DNA of 64,000 nucleotides from Microbacterium testaceum (GTDB taxonomy: Bacteria > Actinomycetota > Actinomycetes > Actinomycetales > Microbacteriaceae): contig NZ_QDFT01000004.1 in assembly GCF_003075375.1 (NCBI RefSeq), forward strand, positions 1 through 64,000, given 5' to 3'. A program made the position numbers and the translations under genes. The notes under the pieces were generated by a model. That model was not told the DNA's origin and did no database searches. It worked only from the letters and a program-made list of their open reading frames with translations. This document shows positions 45,201-54,369 of the stretch, piece after piece (within the stretch, counting starts at the first letter, position 1; each line of letters begins with the position of its first letter).

Positions 45201-45632
45201 TCAGAACAGTCCCGGGATCACCTCCTGCTCCATCTCGGCGTACGTCTCTTCGTTGCTCTCCGCGTAGGCGTTCCAGGCCTCGGCATCCCAGATCTCGGCG
45301 TGGGCGCCGACACCCGTGACCACCAGTTCCCGACCCAGCCCCGCGTACGCGCGCAGCGCGGGCGGGACGGTGATGCGGTTCTGGCTGTCGGGCTTCTCGG
45401 CGCTGGCCCCCGAGAGGAACATGCGCAGGAAGTCGCGGGCCTGCTTGTTGCTGAGCGGGGCCTCGCGGATCCGCTCGTGCACGCGCTCGAACTCCTCGGT
45501 GCTGAACACGTAGAGGCAGCGGTCCTGCCCACGCGTGATCACCACTCCGGCGCCGAGATCGTCACGGAACTTCGCCGGCAGGATGACCCGACCCTTGTCG
45601 TCGAGCTTGGGTGTGTGCGTACCGAGCAGCAT
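45201..45632 (-). CDS. mraZ: Transcriptional regulator MraZ
   Basis: MraZ is an AbrB/SpoVT-fold DNA-binding protein that controls its own dcw operon. The 143-residue chain has two repeats of the fold, each with the Asp-X3-Arg core: [15 protein letters not shown] (about 10) and [15 protein letters not shown] (about 86). I chose ATG at 45632 (MLLGTHTP), the usual family start; GTG at 45644 is possible. It heads the cluster, behind a three-repeat binding box. Confidence 0.93.
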   Translation of the reverse strand: MLLGTHTPKLDDKGRVILPAKFRDDLGAGVVITRGQDRCLYVFSTEEFERVHERIREAPLSNKQARDFLRMFLSGASAEKPDSQNRITVPPALRAYAGLGRELVVTGVGAHAEIWDAEAWNAYAESNEETYAEMEQEVIPGLF

Positions 45633-45670
45633 TCGGGCGTCCACCCCCTTCGTCCGGCCTGCGAAGTTTC

Positions 45671-45696
45671 CCCCACTTTACTCCACCACCCTCCAC
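45671..45696 (-). promoter_or_regulatory. MraZ box overlapping the mraZ -10
   Basis: On the minus strand GTGGAG, GTGGAG and GTGGGG start at 45696, 45686 and 45676, exactly 10 bp apart, matching the known architecture of MraZ sites (TGG-type direct repeats once per helical turn). TAAAGT (45675-45680) is a fitting -10 and overlaps the last repeat, so bound MraZ should block transcription. Confidence 0.75.
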
Positions 45697-45878
45697 TACG
45701 CCATCGAAATCAGGGGTCTTCTGGGCAGACGCTCCTCCGTGTACTGTGTGCGGCACCCGAGATCGGCGTCCCCGCACCCGCGGAATTCCGCGCCGGCACC
45801 ACCCCCGCGGGCCGTCGGTGGAGGGAAAGGGAGCGCATCGGTCGCCGAAGATCGATGGATGCCGACCCCCGGGCGCAC
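45697..45878. other. Upstream part of the 303-bp mraZ/DUF3040 intergenic region
   Basis: Between the MraZ box and the DUF3040 terminator I see no gene, RNA or strong repeat. It holds a GGATGCC heptamer at 45857-45863 and a plus-strand GGTGGAGGG at about 45820 that resembles one MraZ half-unit but lacks the 10-bp phased partners. Confidence 0.5.
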
Positions 45879-45910
45879 GAAAAAGCACCGACTCCGAAGA
45901 GCCGGTGCTT
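45879..45910 (-). terminator. Terminator of the DUF3040 gene
   Basis: On the minus strand a 12-position stem with one mismatch (arms 45883-45894 and 45899-45910) and a 4-nt loop is followed by TTTTTC. This is the clearest intrinsic terminator of the window. Confidence 0.9.
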
Positions 45911-45935
45911 GATCGACGAGGGGTGAGCTGCGGGG

Positions 45936-46316
45936 TCAGGGGCCTTCGCGGCGACGATCCCAGCGATCGTTCATGCGGTCCATGAACGAGCTGCCCGAGG
46001 TGCGGGGACCACGCTGCTTGGCGGCACGCGGGGGCGTCACCGCCGCTCCGCGGGTGGGGGTCACGGCGAAGATGACGCCGCCCACCATCAGGAGGAAGCC
46101 GATCACGCCGATCGCGATACCCAGGACGCCGGTGTTGAAACCGATCGAGACGCCCACGACCAGCGCGCCGAGACCGGCGAGCACCAGGATCGAACCGAGG
46201 ACGATGTTGCGGTAGCTGAGGGCGCGACTGGGAGCCGACACGACATCGGTGTCGTTACTCATGAGATGGCGCTCCATCTCATCAAGCAGACGCTGCTCCT
46301 GTTCGGAGAGTGGCAT
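45936..46316 (-). CDS. DUF3040 domain membrane protein
   Basis: This 126-residue protein begins MPLSEQEQRLLDEMERHL, the signature of DUF3040. Two membrane helices follow (about 36-58 and 62-84) and then a basic C-terminal tail. The family is actinobacterial and usually adjoins mraZ; its function is unknown. GAGGGGG precedes the ATG. It is transcribed away from the polyprenyl synthase gene. Confidence 0.88.
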   Translation of the reverse strand: MPLSEQEQRLLDEMERHLMSNDTDVVSAPSRALSYRNIVLGSILVLAGLGALVVGVSIGFNTGVLGIAIGVIGFLLMVGGVIFAVTPTRGAAVTPPRAAKQRGPRTSGSSFMDRMNDRWDRRREGP

Positions 46317-46368
46317 GCATCCCCCTCTATTGTTCGATGCGGACGATTCTACGCGGGGCGTGGATCAC

Positions 46369-46374
46369 TAGGCT
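46369..46374 (+). promoter_or_regulatory. Leaderless -10 element of the polyprenyl synthase gene
   Basis: TAGGCT is followed by 6 nt and the GTG at 46381. There is no ribosome site. Confidence 0.6.
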
Positions 46375-46380
46375 AGGCCC

Positions 46381-47463
46381 GTGCCGACCTCCCAGGAACC
46401 GATCGAAGCTGTTTCCCAGCGACTCGACAAGTTCCTCTCCGAACAGCTATCGTACGCGTCCTCGCTGGGACCCGAGGCCGAAATGCTCACCCGTTCCGGG
46501 GCATCCGCCCTGCGCGGCGGCAAGCGTCTGCGCGCCCGCTTCTGCCTGACCGGCTTCGCGGCCGTCGGCGTCGCAGGCGACGTCCCCGACGAGGCTCCCC
46601 TGGCCGTTGCGACCTCGCTCGAGATCTTCCACGCCGCCGCCCTCGTGCACGACGATCTGGTGGACAACTCCGACACCCGGCGCGGTCAGCCCGCGGCCCA
46701 CCGCGCGCTGCAGCAGGGCCACCGCGACGCCGCGTGGACAGGGGACTCCGACGCCTTCGGACGCTCGGGGGCGATCCTGCTGGGCGACCTGCTCGTGGCG
46801 TGGAGCGACGACCTTCTCGAAGAGGGCCTCGCGCTTTCGCCCGCCTCCGCCGCGGCGACGCGACGCGCGTACGCGCAGATGCGCCGCGACGTCACGATCG
46901 GCCAGTTCCTCGACGTGGCCGAGGAGTCGGCGTACACCGCCTACCCCGACGACTCGCACGCCGAGCGGGCGCTGCGCGTCGCCTCGTACAAATCGGCGCG
47001 CTACAGCATCCAGCAGCCCCTGCTGATCGGCGCCTCGCTGGCCGGCGCCGACGAGGCGCAGCACGACGCGCTCAGCCGGTTCGGCCACGACGTCGGCATG
47101 GCCTTCCAACTGCGCGACGACGTGCTGGGCGTGTTCGGCGACACCGCCGTGACCGGCAAGCCCGTCGGCGACGATCTGCGCGAGGGCAAGCGGACCGTGC
47201 TCGTCGCCTACGCGCGCGAGGCCCTCCCCGAGAGCGAGCGTCTGCGCGTCGACGCCCTGCTGGGCGACCCGGGCCTGGATGCCGACCAGATCGCCGACCT
47301 GCAGCGCGTGATCGTCGACACGGGCGCTCTCGATCGCCTCGAGCGCCTCATCTCGGGCTACGCGCACACCGCCGACGGCGCCCTCGAGGGCGCCCCCCTG
47401 CGCGACGACGCCGTGAGCGAGCTGCGCGCCCTGGCGCACGCGGCGACCCAGCGCACGTCCTGA
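46381..47463 (+). CDS. Polyprenyl diphosphate synthase (IdsA-like)
   Basis: This 360-residue trans-prenyltransferase condenses isopentenyl diphosphate with allylic diphosphates to make C15-C20 or longer chains for quinones, carotenoids or carrier lipids. The first Asp-rich motif is HDDLVDNSD (about 90), the second LRDDVLGVFGD (about 243), with GGKRLRARF (about 46) for diphosphate binding. The position next to an Rv2175c-like gene and a PASTA kinase matches M. tuberculosis idsA2 (Rv2173). Chain length cannot be read reliably. Confidence 0.9.
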   Translation: MPTSQEPIEAVSQRLDKFLSEQLSYASSLGPEAEMLTRSGASALRGGKRLRARFCLTGFAAVGVAGDVPDEAPLAVATSLEIFHAAALVHDDLVDNSDTRRGQPAAHRALQQGHRDAAWTGDSDAFGRSGAILLGDLLVAWSDDLLEEGLALSPASAAATRRAYAQMRRDVTIGQFLDVAEESAYTAYPDDSHAERALRVASYKSARYSIQQPLLIGASLAGADEAQHDALSRFGHDVGMAFQLRDDVLGVFGDTAVTGKPVGDDLREGKRTVLVAYAREALPESERLRVDALLGDPGLDADQIADLQRVIVDTGALDRLERLISGYAHTADGALEGAPLRDDAVSELRALAHAATQRTS

Positions 47464-47575
47464 CCGGGCGCGCCGAGCCGCCCGGTCCGCCGCGTACGGC
47501 GAGGCCTCGAGCACGTCCGGCCGGCGACCCCCGGGCGTGGGTCTCAGGCCCCAGGCCCTGGACCTCGGGCCTCGG

Positions 47576-47599
47576 TCAGGCTCAGGCTCAGGCTCAGGC
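47576..47599. repeat. Four tandem TCAGGC hexamers over the Rv2175c-like stop codon
   Basis: TCAGGC is repeated four times. The unit at 47594-47599 contains the stop codon of the minus-strand gene, so the other units add in-frame stops downstream. Confidence 0.8.
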
Positions 47600-47938
47600 G
47601 AGGGTCGCCGCGACGCGGCGGACCTCGCTCTTGCGCCCCGCGAGCAGCGCCTCGATCGGCGCGAGACCGATGGTCTCTTCGGGGGTGAGCAGCCAGTCGA
47701 TCGTCTCGTCGGGGTCGAAGCCCGCGTCGTGCAGCACGATGATCGTGCCGCGCAGCGAGGGCAGGGGGCGACCGTCGACGAGGAAGACGGCGGGAACCTT
47801 GAACACGCCGTCGCGGCGCGAGCCGACGAGGTAGTTCTCGTCGATCAGGCGACGGACCTTTCCGAGCGGCTCGTCGAGCAGCTCGACGAGGTCGGGGATG
47901 GTCAGCCACTCGGTCGCGTAACGGGAGTTCTCGGTCAC
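47594..47938 (-). CDS. Rv2175c family DNA-binding protein
   Basis: This 114-residue protein has an N-terminal winged-helix/MerR-like HTH (WLTIPDLVELLDEPLGKVRRL, with LVGSRRDGVFKVP) and a C-terminal helical region with LRGTIIVLHDAGF and WLLTPEETIGL. In M. tuberculosis Rv2175c binds DNA, is encoded beside PknL and is phosphorylated by it. The PASTA kinase here is 1.2 kb away in the same neighbourhood. The GTG at 47938 lies 6 nt after GATAGT (47945-47950). Confidence 0.88.
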   Translation of the reverse strand: MTENSRYATEWLTIPDLVELLDEPLGKVRRLIDENYLVGSRRDGVFKVPAVFLVDGRPLPSLRGTIIVLHDAGFDPDETIDWLLTPEETIGLAPIEALLAGRKSEVRRVAATLA

Positions 47939-47944
47939 GTTTCC

Positions 47945-47950
47945 ACTATC
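47945..47950 (-). promoter_or_regulatory. Candidate leaderless -10 element of the Rv2175c-like gene
   Basis: GATAGT on the minus strand, 6 nt before the GTG at 47938. The first base departs from TANNNT. Confidence 0.4.
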
Positions 47951-48024
47951 TCACCCGGATCGATCGGCTCGCGCCGACGACCCGATCGTCTCACGCGTCA
48001 CATTCGTCACATCAGCCTCACGCG

Positions 48025-48030
48025 TTGACA
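48025..48030 (+). promoter_or_regulatory. TTGACA -35 element upstream of the LysM gene
   Basis: This is a perfect TTGACA. At 17-18 nt spacing only weak -10 matches (around CAGCGT) are present, so the element is suggestive rather than firm. Confidence 0.35.
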
Positions 48031-48087
48031 TCCTCCCCGGGCCGTGTCAGCGTGTCGGGCAGTCGGAAGAACGGAAATCCCCCCACC

Positions 48088-49089
48088 ATGCGACGACTCC
48101 CCTCCTCCCCCCGTCCCGTCCGCGTCACCGCGGACACCACCCGCCGCCGCACCGCGATGGTGTGGCCCGCCGCCGTGGCCGGCACGATCGCCCTCAGCCT
48201 CACGGGCGAGAACGCCGCCCACGCCGCGCCGCCGGTCCCCCCTCTCGCCGCGGTACCCCCCGCGGCCCCCCGCGCCACCGTCGTGGTCACGACCGCCGTC
48301 GCTCCCCCGGCGACCTACACCGTCCGCCCCGGCGACACCGTGTGGGCGATCGCCCGCGCGCACGGGGTCGAGACGGCATCCATCCAGGCGGCGAACGGGC
48401 TCGGCCCGGGCAGTGTGATCCAGCCCGGCCAGGTGCTCGCCCTCGGCCCGGCGGCGATGCCGGTCGACGCGCCCGCCCCCGCCCCGACCGCCGCGACGCA
48501 CGAGGTCCGTCCCGGCGACACCGTGTCGGCGATCGCGCGCGCGAACGGCGTCTCGGTCGACGCGGTGCTCGGAGCCAACGGCCTCACGCGCGCGTCGATC
48601 ATCTACCCCGGCGACGTCCTGCAGATCCCCTCGGCCGCGGCCGCGGCGCCCGCCGTGGCATCCGCCCCCGCCACCGCTCCCGGACTCGACGCCGAGCAGA
48701 GCGAGAACGCCCGCCTCATCATCCGCATCGGACGCGAACTGGGCGTCTCGGACCGCGGGATCGTCATCGCGCTCGGCACCGCCATGCAGGAGTCGTGGCT
48801 GCGCAACCTGGACTGGGGCGATCGCGACTCGCTCGGGCTCTTCCAGCAGCGGCCCAGCATGGGGTGGGGCACCGCCGAGCAGATCCGCGACCGCGACCGC
48901 GCGACGCGCGTGTTCTACGGCGGCGGCGCCGACCCCAACGGCGCGACGACGCGCGGACTGCTCGACATCCCCGGCTGGGACCATCTCGCCTACGCCGACG
49001 CCGCGCAGGCCGTGCAGATCTCGGCCTACCCCGACCGCTACGCGCAGTGGGAGTCCCCCGCCACCACGTGGCTGCAGGTGCTGGGCTGA
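48088..49089 (+). CDS. Secreted double-LysM protein with lytic-transglycosylase-like C-domain
   Basis: This 333-residue exported protein has an N-terminal basic region and signal peptide (about 22-47), and two LysM peptidoglycan-binding domains: YTVRPGDTVWAIARAHGV (about 77) and HEVRPGDTVSAIARANGV (about 136). After an Ala/Pro linker a C-terminal domain (about 205-333) contains IALGTAMQESWLRNLDWGD and SLGLFQQRPSMGWG. The Glu in AMQES resembles the catalytic Glu of lysozyme-like folds, but activity is not proved. It lies directly before the PASTA kinase. ATG 48088 is chosen because the signal peptide follows. Confidence 0.8.
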   Translation: MRRLPSSPRPVRVTADTTRRRTAMVWPAAVAGTIALSLTGENAAHAAPPVPPLAAVPPAAPRATVVVTTAVAPPATYTVRPGDTVWAIARAHGVETASIQAANGLGPGSVIQPGQVLALGPAAMPVDAPAPAPTAATHEVRPGDTVSAIARANGVSVDAVLGANGLTRASIIYPGDVLQIPSAAAAAPAVASAPATAPGLDAEQSENARLIIRIGRELGVSDRGIVIALGTAMQESWLRNLDWGDRDSLGLFQQRPSMGWGTAEQIRDRDRATRVFYGGGADPNGATTRGLLDIPGWDHLAYADAAQAVQISAYPDRYAQWESPATTWLQVLG

Positions 49090-49137
49090 GGCCGAGGACG
49101 CGGTGAGCCGTTGCCCGGGCTCACAGGGGCACCTCCG

Positions 49138-49143
49138 TAGACT
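49138..49143 (+). promoter_or_regulatory. Leaderless -10 element of the PASTA kinase gene
   Basis: TAGACT is followed by 6 nt and the GTG at 49150. Confidence 0.6.
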
Positions 49144-49149
49144 CGACTC

Positions 49150-51102
<1,953 letters not shown>

Positions 51103-51162
51103 CGTCACGAGCCGTCGCCATCCGGCCCATCTCGACATCGGGTCCGCTCCGCCACCGCGGAC

Positions 51163-51200
51163 GACGACGCCCCCGACCGCGACAGGTCGGGGGCGTCGTC
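51163..51200. terminator. Convergent terminator between the PASTA kinase gene and aroG
   Basis: A perfect 16-bp stem (arms 51163-51178 and 51185-51200) with a 6-nt loop lies between the two converging genes and can serve both. Confidence 0.85.
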
Positions 51201-51214
51201 CGTGGCGCGGGGCG

Positions 51215-52552
51215 TCAGCGCTTCTCGAGCTCCTCCGCGACGAGGAACGCCAGCTCCAGGCTCTGCCGGTGGTTCAGACGGGGGTCGCACAGGCTCTCGT
51301 AGCGGGTCGCGAGGGTCGCCTCGTCGATCTGCTCCGAACCGCCCAGGCACTCGGTGACGTCGTCGCCGGTGAGTTCGACGTGGATGCCACCGGGGTGCGT
51401 GCCCACGGAGCGGTGCGCCTCGAAGAAGCCGCGCACCTCGTCGACCACGTCGTCGAAGCGACGCGTCTTGTAGCCCGTGGGGGTGGTGATGCCGTTGCCG
51501 TGCATGGGGTCGGTGACCCACAGGGGGGTGGCGCCCGCGTCGCGGACGGCCTCGAGCAGCGGCGGCAGGGCGTCGCGGATCTTGCCCGCACCCATGCGCG
51601 TGATGAACGTCAGACGACCCGGCTCGCGCTCGGGATCGAGCTTGTCGATGAGGGCGAGGGCCGTCTCGGGCGTCGTCGTGGGACCGAGCTTGACGCCGAT
51701 GGGGTTGCGGATCTTGGAGAAGTAGTCGACGTGCGCGCCGTCGAGCTCGCGCGTGCGCTCGCCGATCCACTGGAAGTGCGAGGAGGTGTTGTAGGGCAGC
51801 CCCGTGCGCGAGTCGATGCGGGTCATGGGCCGTTCGTAGTCCATGAGCAGGCCCTCGTGGCCCGTGTAGAACTCCACGCGCGTCAGCTCGTCGAAGTTCG
51901 CCCCGGCGGCCTCCATGAACTTGATGGCGCGGTCGATCTCGGTCGCCATGCTCTCGTAGGCCTGGTTCGCCGGCGTGCTCGCGAAGCCCTTGTTCCAGCT
52001 GTGGACCTCGCGCAGGTCGGCGAACCCGCCCTGCGTGAACGCGCGGATGAGGTTCAGCGTCGAGGCGGCGGTGTGGTACCCCTTCAGCAGGCGCGCGGGG
52101 TCGGCCTTGCGGGACTCCTCGGTGAAGTCGTAGCCGTTGACGATGTCGCCGCGGTAGGCCGGCAGCGTCACCTCGCCGCGCGTCTCGGTGTCGCTCGAGC
52201 GGGGCTTGGCGAACTGCCCCGCCATGCGGCCCATCTTCACGACGGGCATCGAGGCGCCGTAGGTGAGCACGACGGCCATCTGCAGGACCGTCTTGATGCG
52301 GTTGCGGATCTGCTCGGCGGTGGCACCGGCGAAGGTCTCGGCGCAGTCACCACCCTGCAGGAGGAAGGCCTGTCCGGCGGCGGCGCGCGCGAGGCGGTCG
52401 CGCAGGATGTCGACCTCGCCGGCGAAGACCAGCGGCGGGAGGGTCGCCAGCTCTGCGGATGCCGCGGCCACCGCGGCCTCGTCATACCACTGCGGCTGCT
52501 GCTTGATGGGCAGGGAACGCCAGTGGTCGAGGTCGGGAAGCTGCTGATTCAC
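51215..52552 (-). CDS. aroG: Class II 3-deoxy-7-phosphoheptulonate synthase
   Basis: The enzyme condenses PEP and erythrose 4-phosphate, the first step of the shikimate pathway. The 445-residue class II (plant/mycobacterial AroG) sequence has DLDHWRSLPIKQQPQWYD at the start, LLQGGDCAETF (about 63) with the metal Cys, RMAGQFAKPRS (about 105), GHEGLLMDYERPMTR (about 232) and the late HVELTGDDVTECLGG. The GTG at 52552 lies 6 nt after TAGACT. It is co-directional with plsC and the ROK gene but appears to have its own promoter. Confidence 0.95.
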   Translation of the reverse strand: MNQQLPDLDHWRSLPIKQQPQWYDEAAVAAASAELATLPPLVFAGEVDILRDRLARAAAGQAFLLQGGDCAETFAGATAEQIRNRIKTVLQMAVVLTYGASMPVVKMGRMAGQFAKPRSSDTETRGEVTLPAYRGDIVNGYDFTEESRKADPARLLKGYHTAASTLNLIRAFTQGGFADLREVHSWNKGFASTPANQAYESMATEIDRAIKFMEAAGANFDELTRVEFYTGHEGLLMDYERPMTRIDSRTGLPYNTSSHFQWIGERTRELDGAHVDYFSKIRNPIGVKLGPTTTPETALALIDKLDPEREPGRLTFITRMGAGKIRDALPPLLEAVRDAGATPLWVTDPMHGNGITTPTGYKTRRFDDVVDEVRGFFEAHRSVGTHPGGIHVELTGDDVTECLGGSEQIDEATLATRYESLCDPRLNHRQSLELAFLVAEELEKR

Positions 52553-52558
52553 CCCTGA

Positions 52559-52564
52559 AGTCTA
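52559..52564 (-). promoter_or_regulatory. Leaderless -10 element of aroG containing the plsC stop
   Basis: TAGACT on the minus strand lies 6 nt before the aroG GTG, and its first three bases are the plsC stop codon (52562-52564). Confidence 0.6.
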
Positions 52565-53275
52565 CTGGCGCGTCGACGGCGCCTTCGCCGCCTGCGCGGT
52601 CACGAGACGGTCCTTCACGGTCGAGGCGTAGACGTCCTCGTAACGCTGCTCGCCGAGGCGCTGCAGGGCCACCATGATCTCGTCGGTGACCGAGCGCAGC
52701 ACGTAGCGGTCGCCCTCCATACCCTCGAAGCGCGAGAAGTCGAGCGGCTCGCCGATCACGATGCCCACCCGTCCGACGCGGGGCACGCGCTGGCCGATCG
52801 GCATGACGGAGCCGGTGTCGACCATGACGACCGGGATGACGGGCACGCGAGCCTCGAGCGCCATGCGGGCGATACCGGTGCGACCGCGGTACAGCGTTCC
52901 GTCGGGGCTGCGGGTGCCCTCGGGGTAGATGCCCAGCAGCTCGCCGCGGCCCAGGACGCCGAGGCCGGTGTTGAGAGAGGCCTCCGAGGCCTTGCCGCCG
53001 GAGCGGTCGATGGGCAGCTGTCCGGTCGCGGTGAAGAACATGCGGGTGGCCCAGCCCTTGAGGCCCTTGCCGGTGAAGTAGTCGCTCTTGGCGAGGAACG
53101 CCATGCGGCGGTCGATCATCAGCGGGAGGAAGATCGAGTCCGAGAACGACAGGTGATTGCTGGCGAGGATCGCGGCGCCCTCGGCGGGGATGTTGCGCCG
53201 GCCCACCATCCACGGTCGGAACACGGCCTTGATGACCGGTCCGATGACCACGTACTTCATGAGCCAGTAGAACAT
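52562..53275 (-). CDS. 1-acyl-sn-glycerol-3-phosphate acyltransferase family protein
   Basis: This 237-residue PlsC-type acyltransferase converts lysophosphatidate to phosphatidate or acylates a related lipid at the membrane. Motif I NHLSFSDSIFLP (H-X4-D, about 39), the TATGQLPIDRSG region, motif III PEGTRSPDGTLYRG (about 116) and the late MPIGQRVPRVG are present. The N-terminal hydrophobic stretch fits membrane association. The ATG is 2 nt after the ROK stop, so the two are probably co-transcribed. It parallels Rv2182c. Confidence 0.88.
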   Translation of the reverse strand: MFYWLMKYVVIGPVIKAVFRPWMVGRRNIPAEGAAILASNHLSFSDSIFLPLMIDRRMAFLAKSDYFTGKGLKGWATRMFFTATGQLPIDRSGGKASEASLNTGLGVLGRGELLGIYPEGTRSPDGTLYRGRTGIARMALEARVPVIPVVMVDTGSVMPIGQRVPRVGRVGIVIGEPLDFSRFEGMEGDRYVLRSVTDEIMVALQRLGEQRYEDVYASTVKDRLVTAQAAKAPSTRQ

Positions 53276-53277
53276 CG

Positions 53278-54213
53278 TCAGCGCTCCTTCCCGGCGAGGT
53301 CGGCGACCCCGATCAGACCGGCGTCGTTGCCCAGGCGCGCGATCGCGAATTCCGCGACCGGACGTTCACCGTACCCCGGCAGCGACGTCTCGTACGCCAG
53401 CTTCACCGGCTCGAGCAGGTCGGAGCCGAGCTGCGCCACTCCCCCGCCGATCACGAAGACCTCGGGGTCGAGCACCGCCTGGAAACCGCCGCACGCCTCG
53501 CCCAGGGCCGTGGCGACGCGGCGCAGGGCCTCGACCGCACCGGGGTCTCCGGCCAGCACCAGGCGCGACACGGCCGGTCCCGGGATCGCGCCCCGCTCCG
53601 CCCGGACGGCGGCGAGGGCCGCGCCGATGCCGCCCTCGTCGGCGATGTCGTTGGCCTCGCGCTGCAGGGCCCGTCCCGAGGCGTACTGTTCGAGGCATCC
53701 GTTCTGCCCGCACCCGCAGGGGTGGCCGCCGCGCACGAAGCGCATGTGCCCCAGTTCGGCGCCGATGCCGTGGCCGCCGCGGAACAGCTCGCCGTCGGTG
53801 ACGACGGCTCCGCCGACCCCGGTGCCCATCGTCAGCATGACCATGTCGCGCACGCCCCGGCCCGCACCGAAGCGGTACTCGCCCCAGCCTGCGGCGTTGG
53901 CGTCGTTCTCGATGGTGACGGGCGCGTCGAGGCGCTGCTCGAGGCGCGCGCGCAGGGGCTCGTCGCGCCAGTCGATGTTGGGGGCGTAGATGACGGTGCT
54001 GCGATCGCGGCTGATGAAGCCGGCGGCGGCGACGCCGATCGCGTGGATGTCGTGCGCCCGTCGCAGGTGCTCGGCCATGTCGACGACGGCGTCGACGAGG
54101 GCCGCGGGGTCGATGGGGGTGTCGACGCGGAGCTTTTCGATGATGGTCCCGTCGTCGTCGACGACGCCACCCGCGATCTTGGTTCCCCCGATGTCGATGC
54201 CGACGTTGCGCAC
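53278..54213 (-). CDS. ROK family glucokinase
   Basis: This 311-residue sugar kinase has the ATP phosphate-1 loop GIDIGGTKIAGG (about 4), ENDANAAGWGE (about 105) with the catalytic Asp, GTGVGGAVV (about 130) and the ROK zinc site with HMRFVRGGHPCGCGQNGCLE (about 155-174). It is most likely an ATP- or polyphosphate-dependent glucokinase. The GTG at 54213 has GAAGGGAG 5 nt upstream; TAGACT at 54255-54260 is a fitting -10. It precedes plsC. Confidence 0.9.
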   Translation of the reverse strand: MRNVGIDIGGTKIAGGVVDDDGTIIEKLRVDTPIDPAALVDAVVDMAEHLRRAHDIHAIGVAAAGFISRDRSTVIYAPNIDWRDEPLRARLEQRLDAPVTIENDANAAGWGEYRFGAGRGVRDMVMLTMGTGVGGAVVTDGELFRGGHGIGAELGHMRFVRGGHPCGCGQNGCLEQYASGRALQREANDIADEGGIGAALAAVRAERGAIPGPAVSRLVLAGDPGAVEALRRVATALGEACGGFQAVLDPEVFVIGGGVAQLGSDLLEPVKLAYETSLPGYGERPVAEFAIARLGNDAGLIGVADLAGKER

Positions 54214-54254
54214 CGCGCTCCCTTCCGGGCCGAGCGTGCCGCGCGGCCCGGGAA

Positions 54255-54260
54255 AGTCTA
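54255..54260 (-). promoter_or_regulatory. -10 element of the ROK-plsC unit
   Basis: TAGACT on the minus strand predicts a leader of about 35 nt before the ROK gene, which has a good ribosome site. Confidence 0.5.
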
Positions 54261-54320
54261 GCCACCCCCGACGACCCGCGCGGGGCGGGCGCCGTCCCGG
54301 GCCGCTCCGATGCATGCGGA

Positions 54321-54326
54321 TAGACT
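54321..54326 (+). promoter_or_regulatory. -10 element of the acyl-CoA ligase gene
   Basis: TAGACT predicts a start near 54333 and a leader of about 37 nt that carries AAAGGAG. Confidence 0.5.
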
Positions 54327-54369
54327 CGACGGACCGTTCGACGTTCTTTCCGGTGCCAAAGGAGTTACC

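Noticed and set aside
53641..53710. ROK protein as a transcriptional repressor (NagC/XylR type)
   Set aside because: The protein lacks an N-terminal HTH, begins directly with the ATP loop and keeps the catalytic Asp, so a sugar kinase is the better call.
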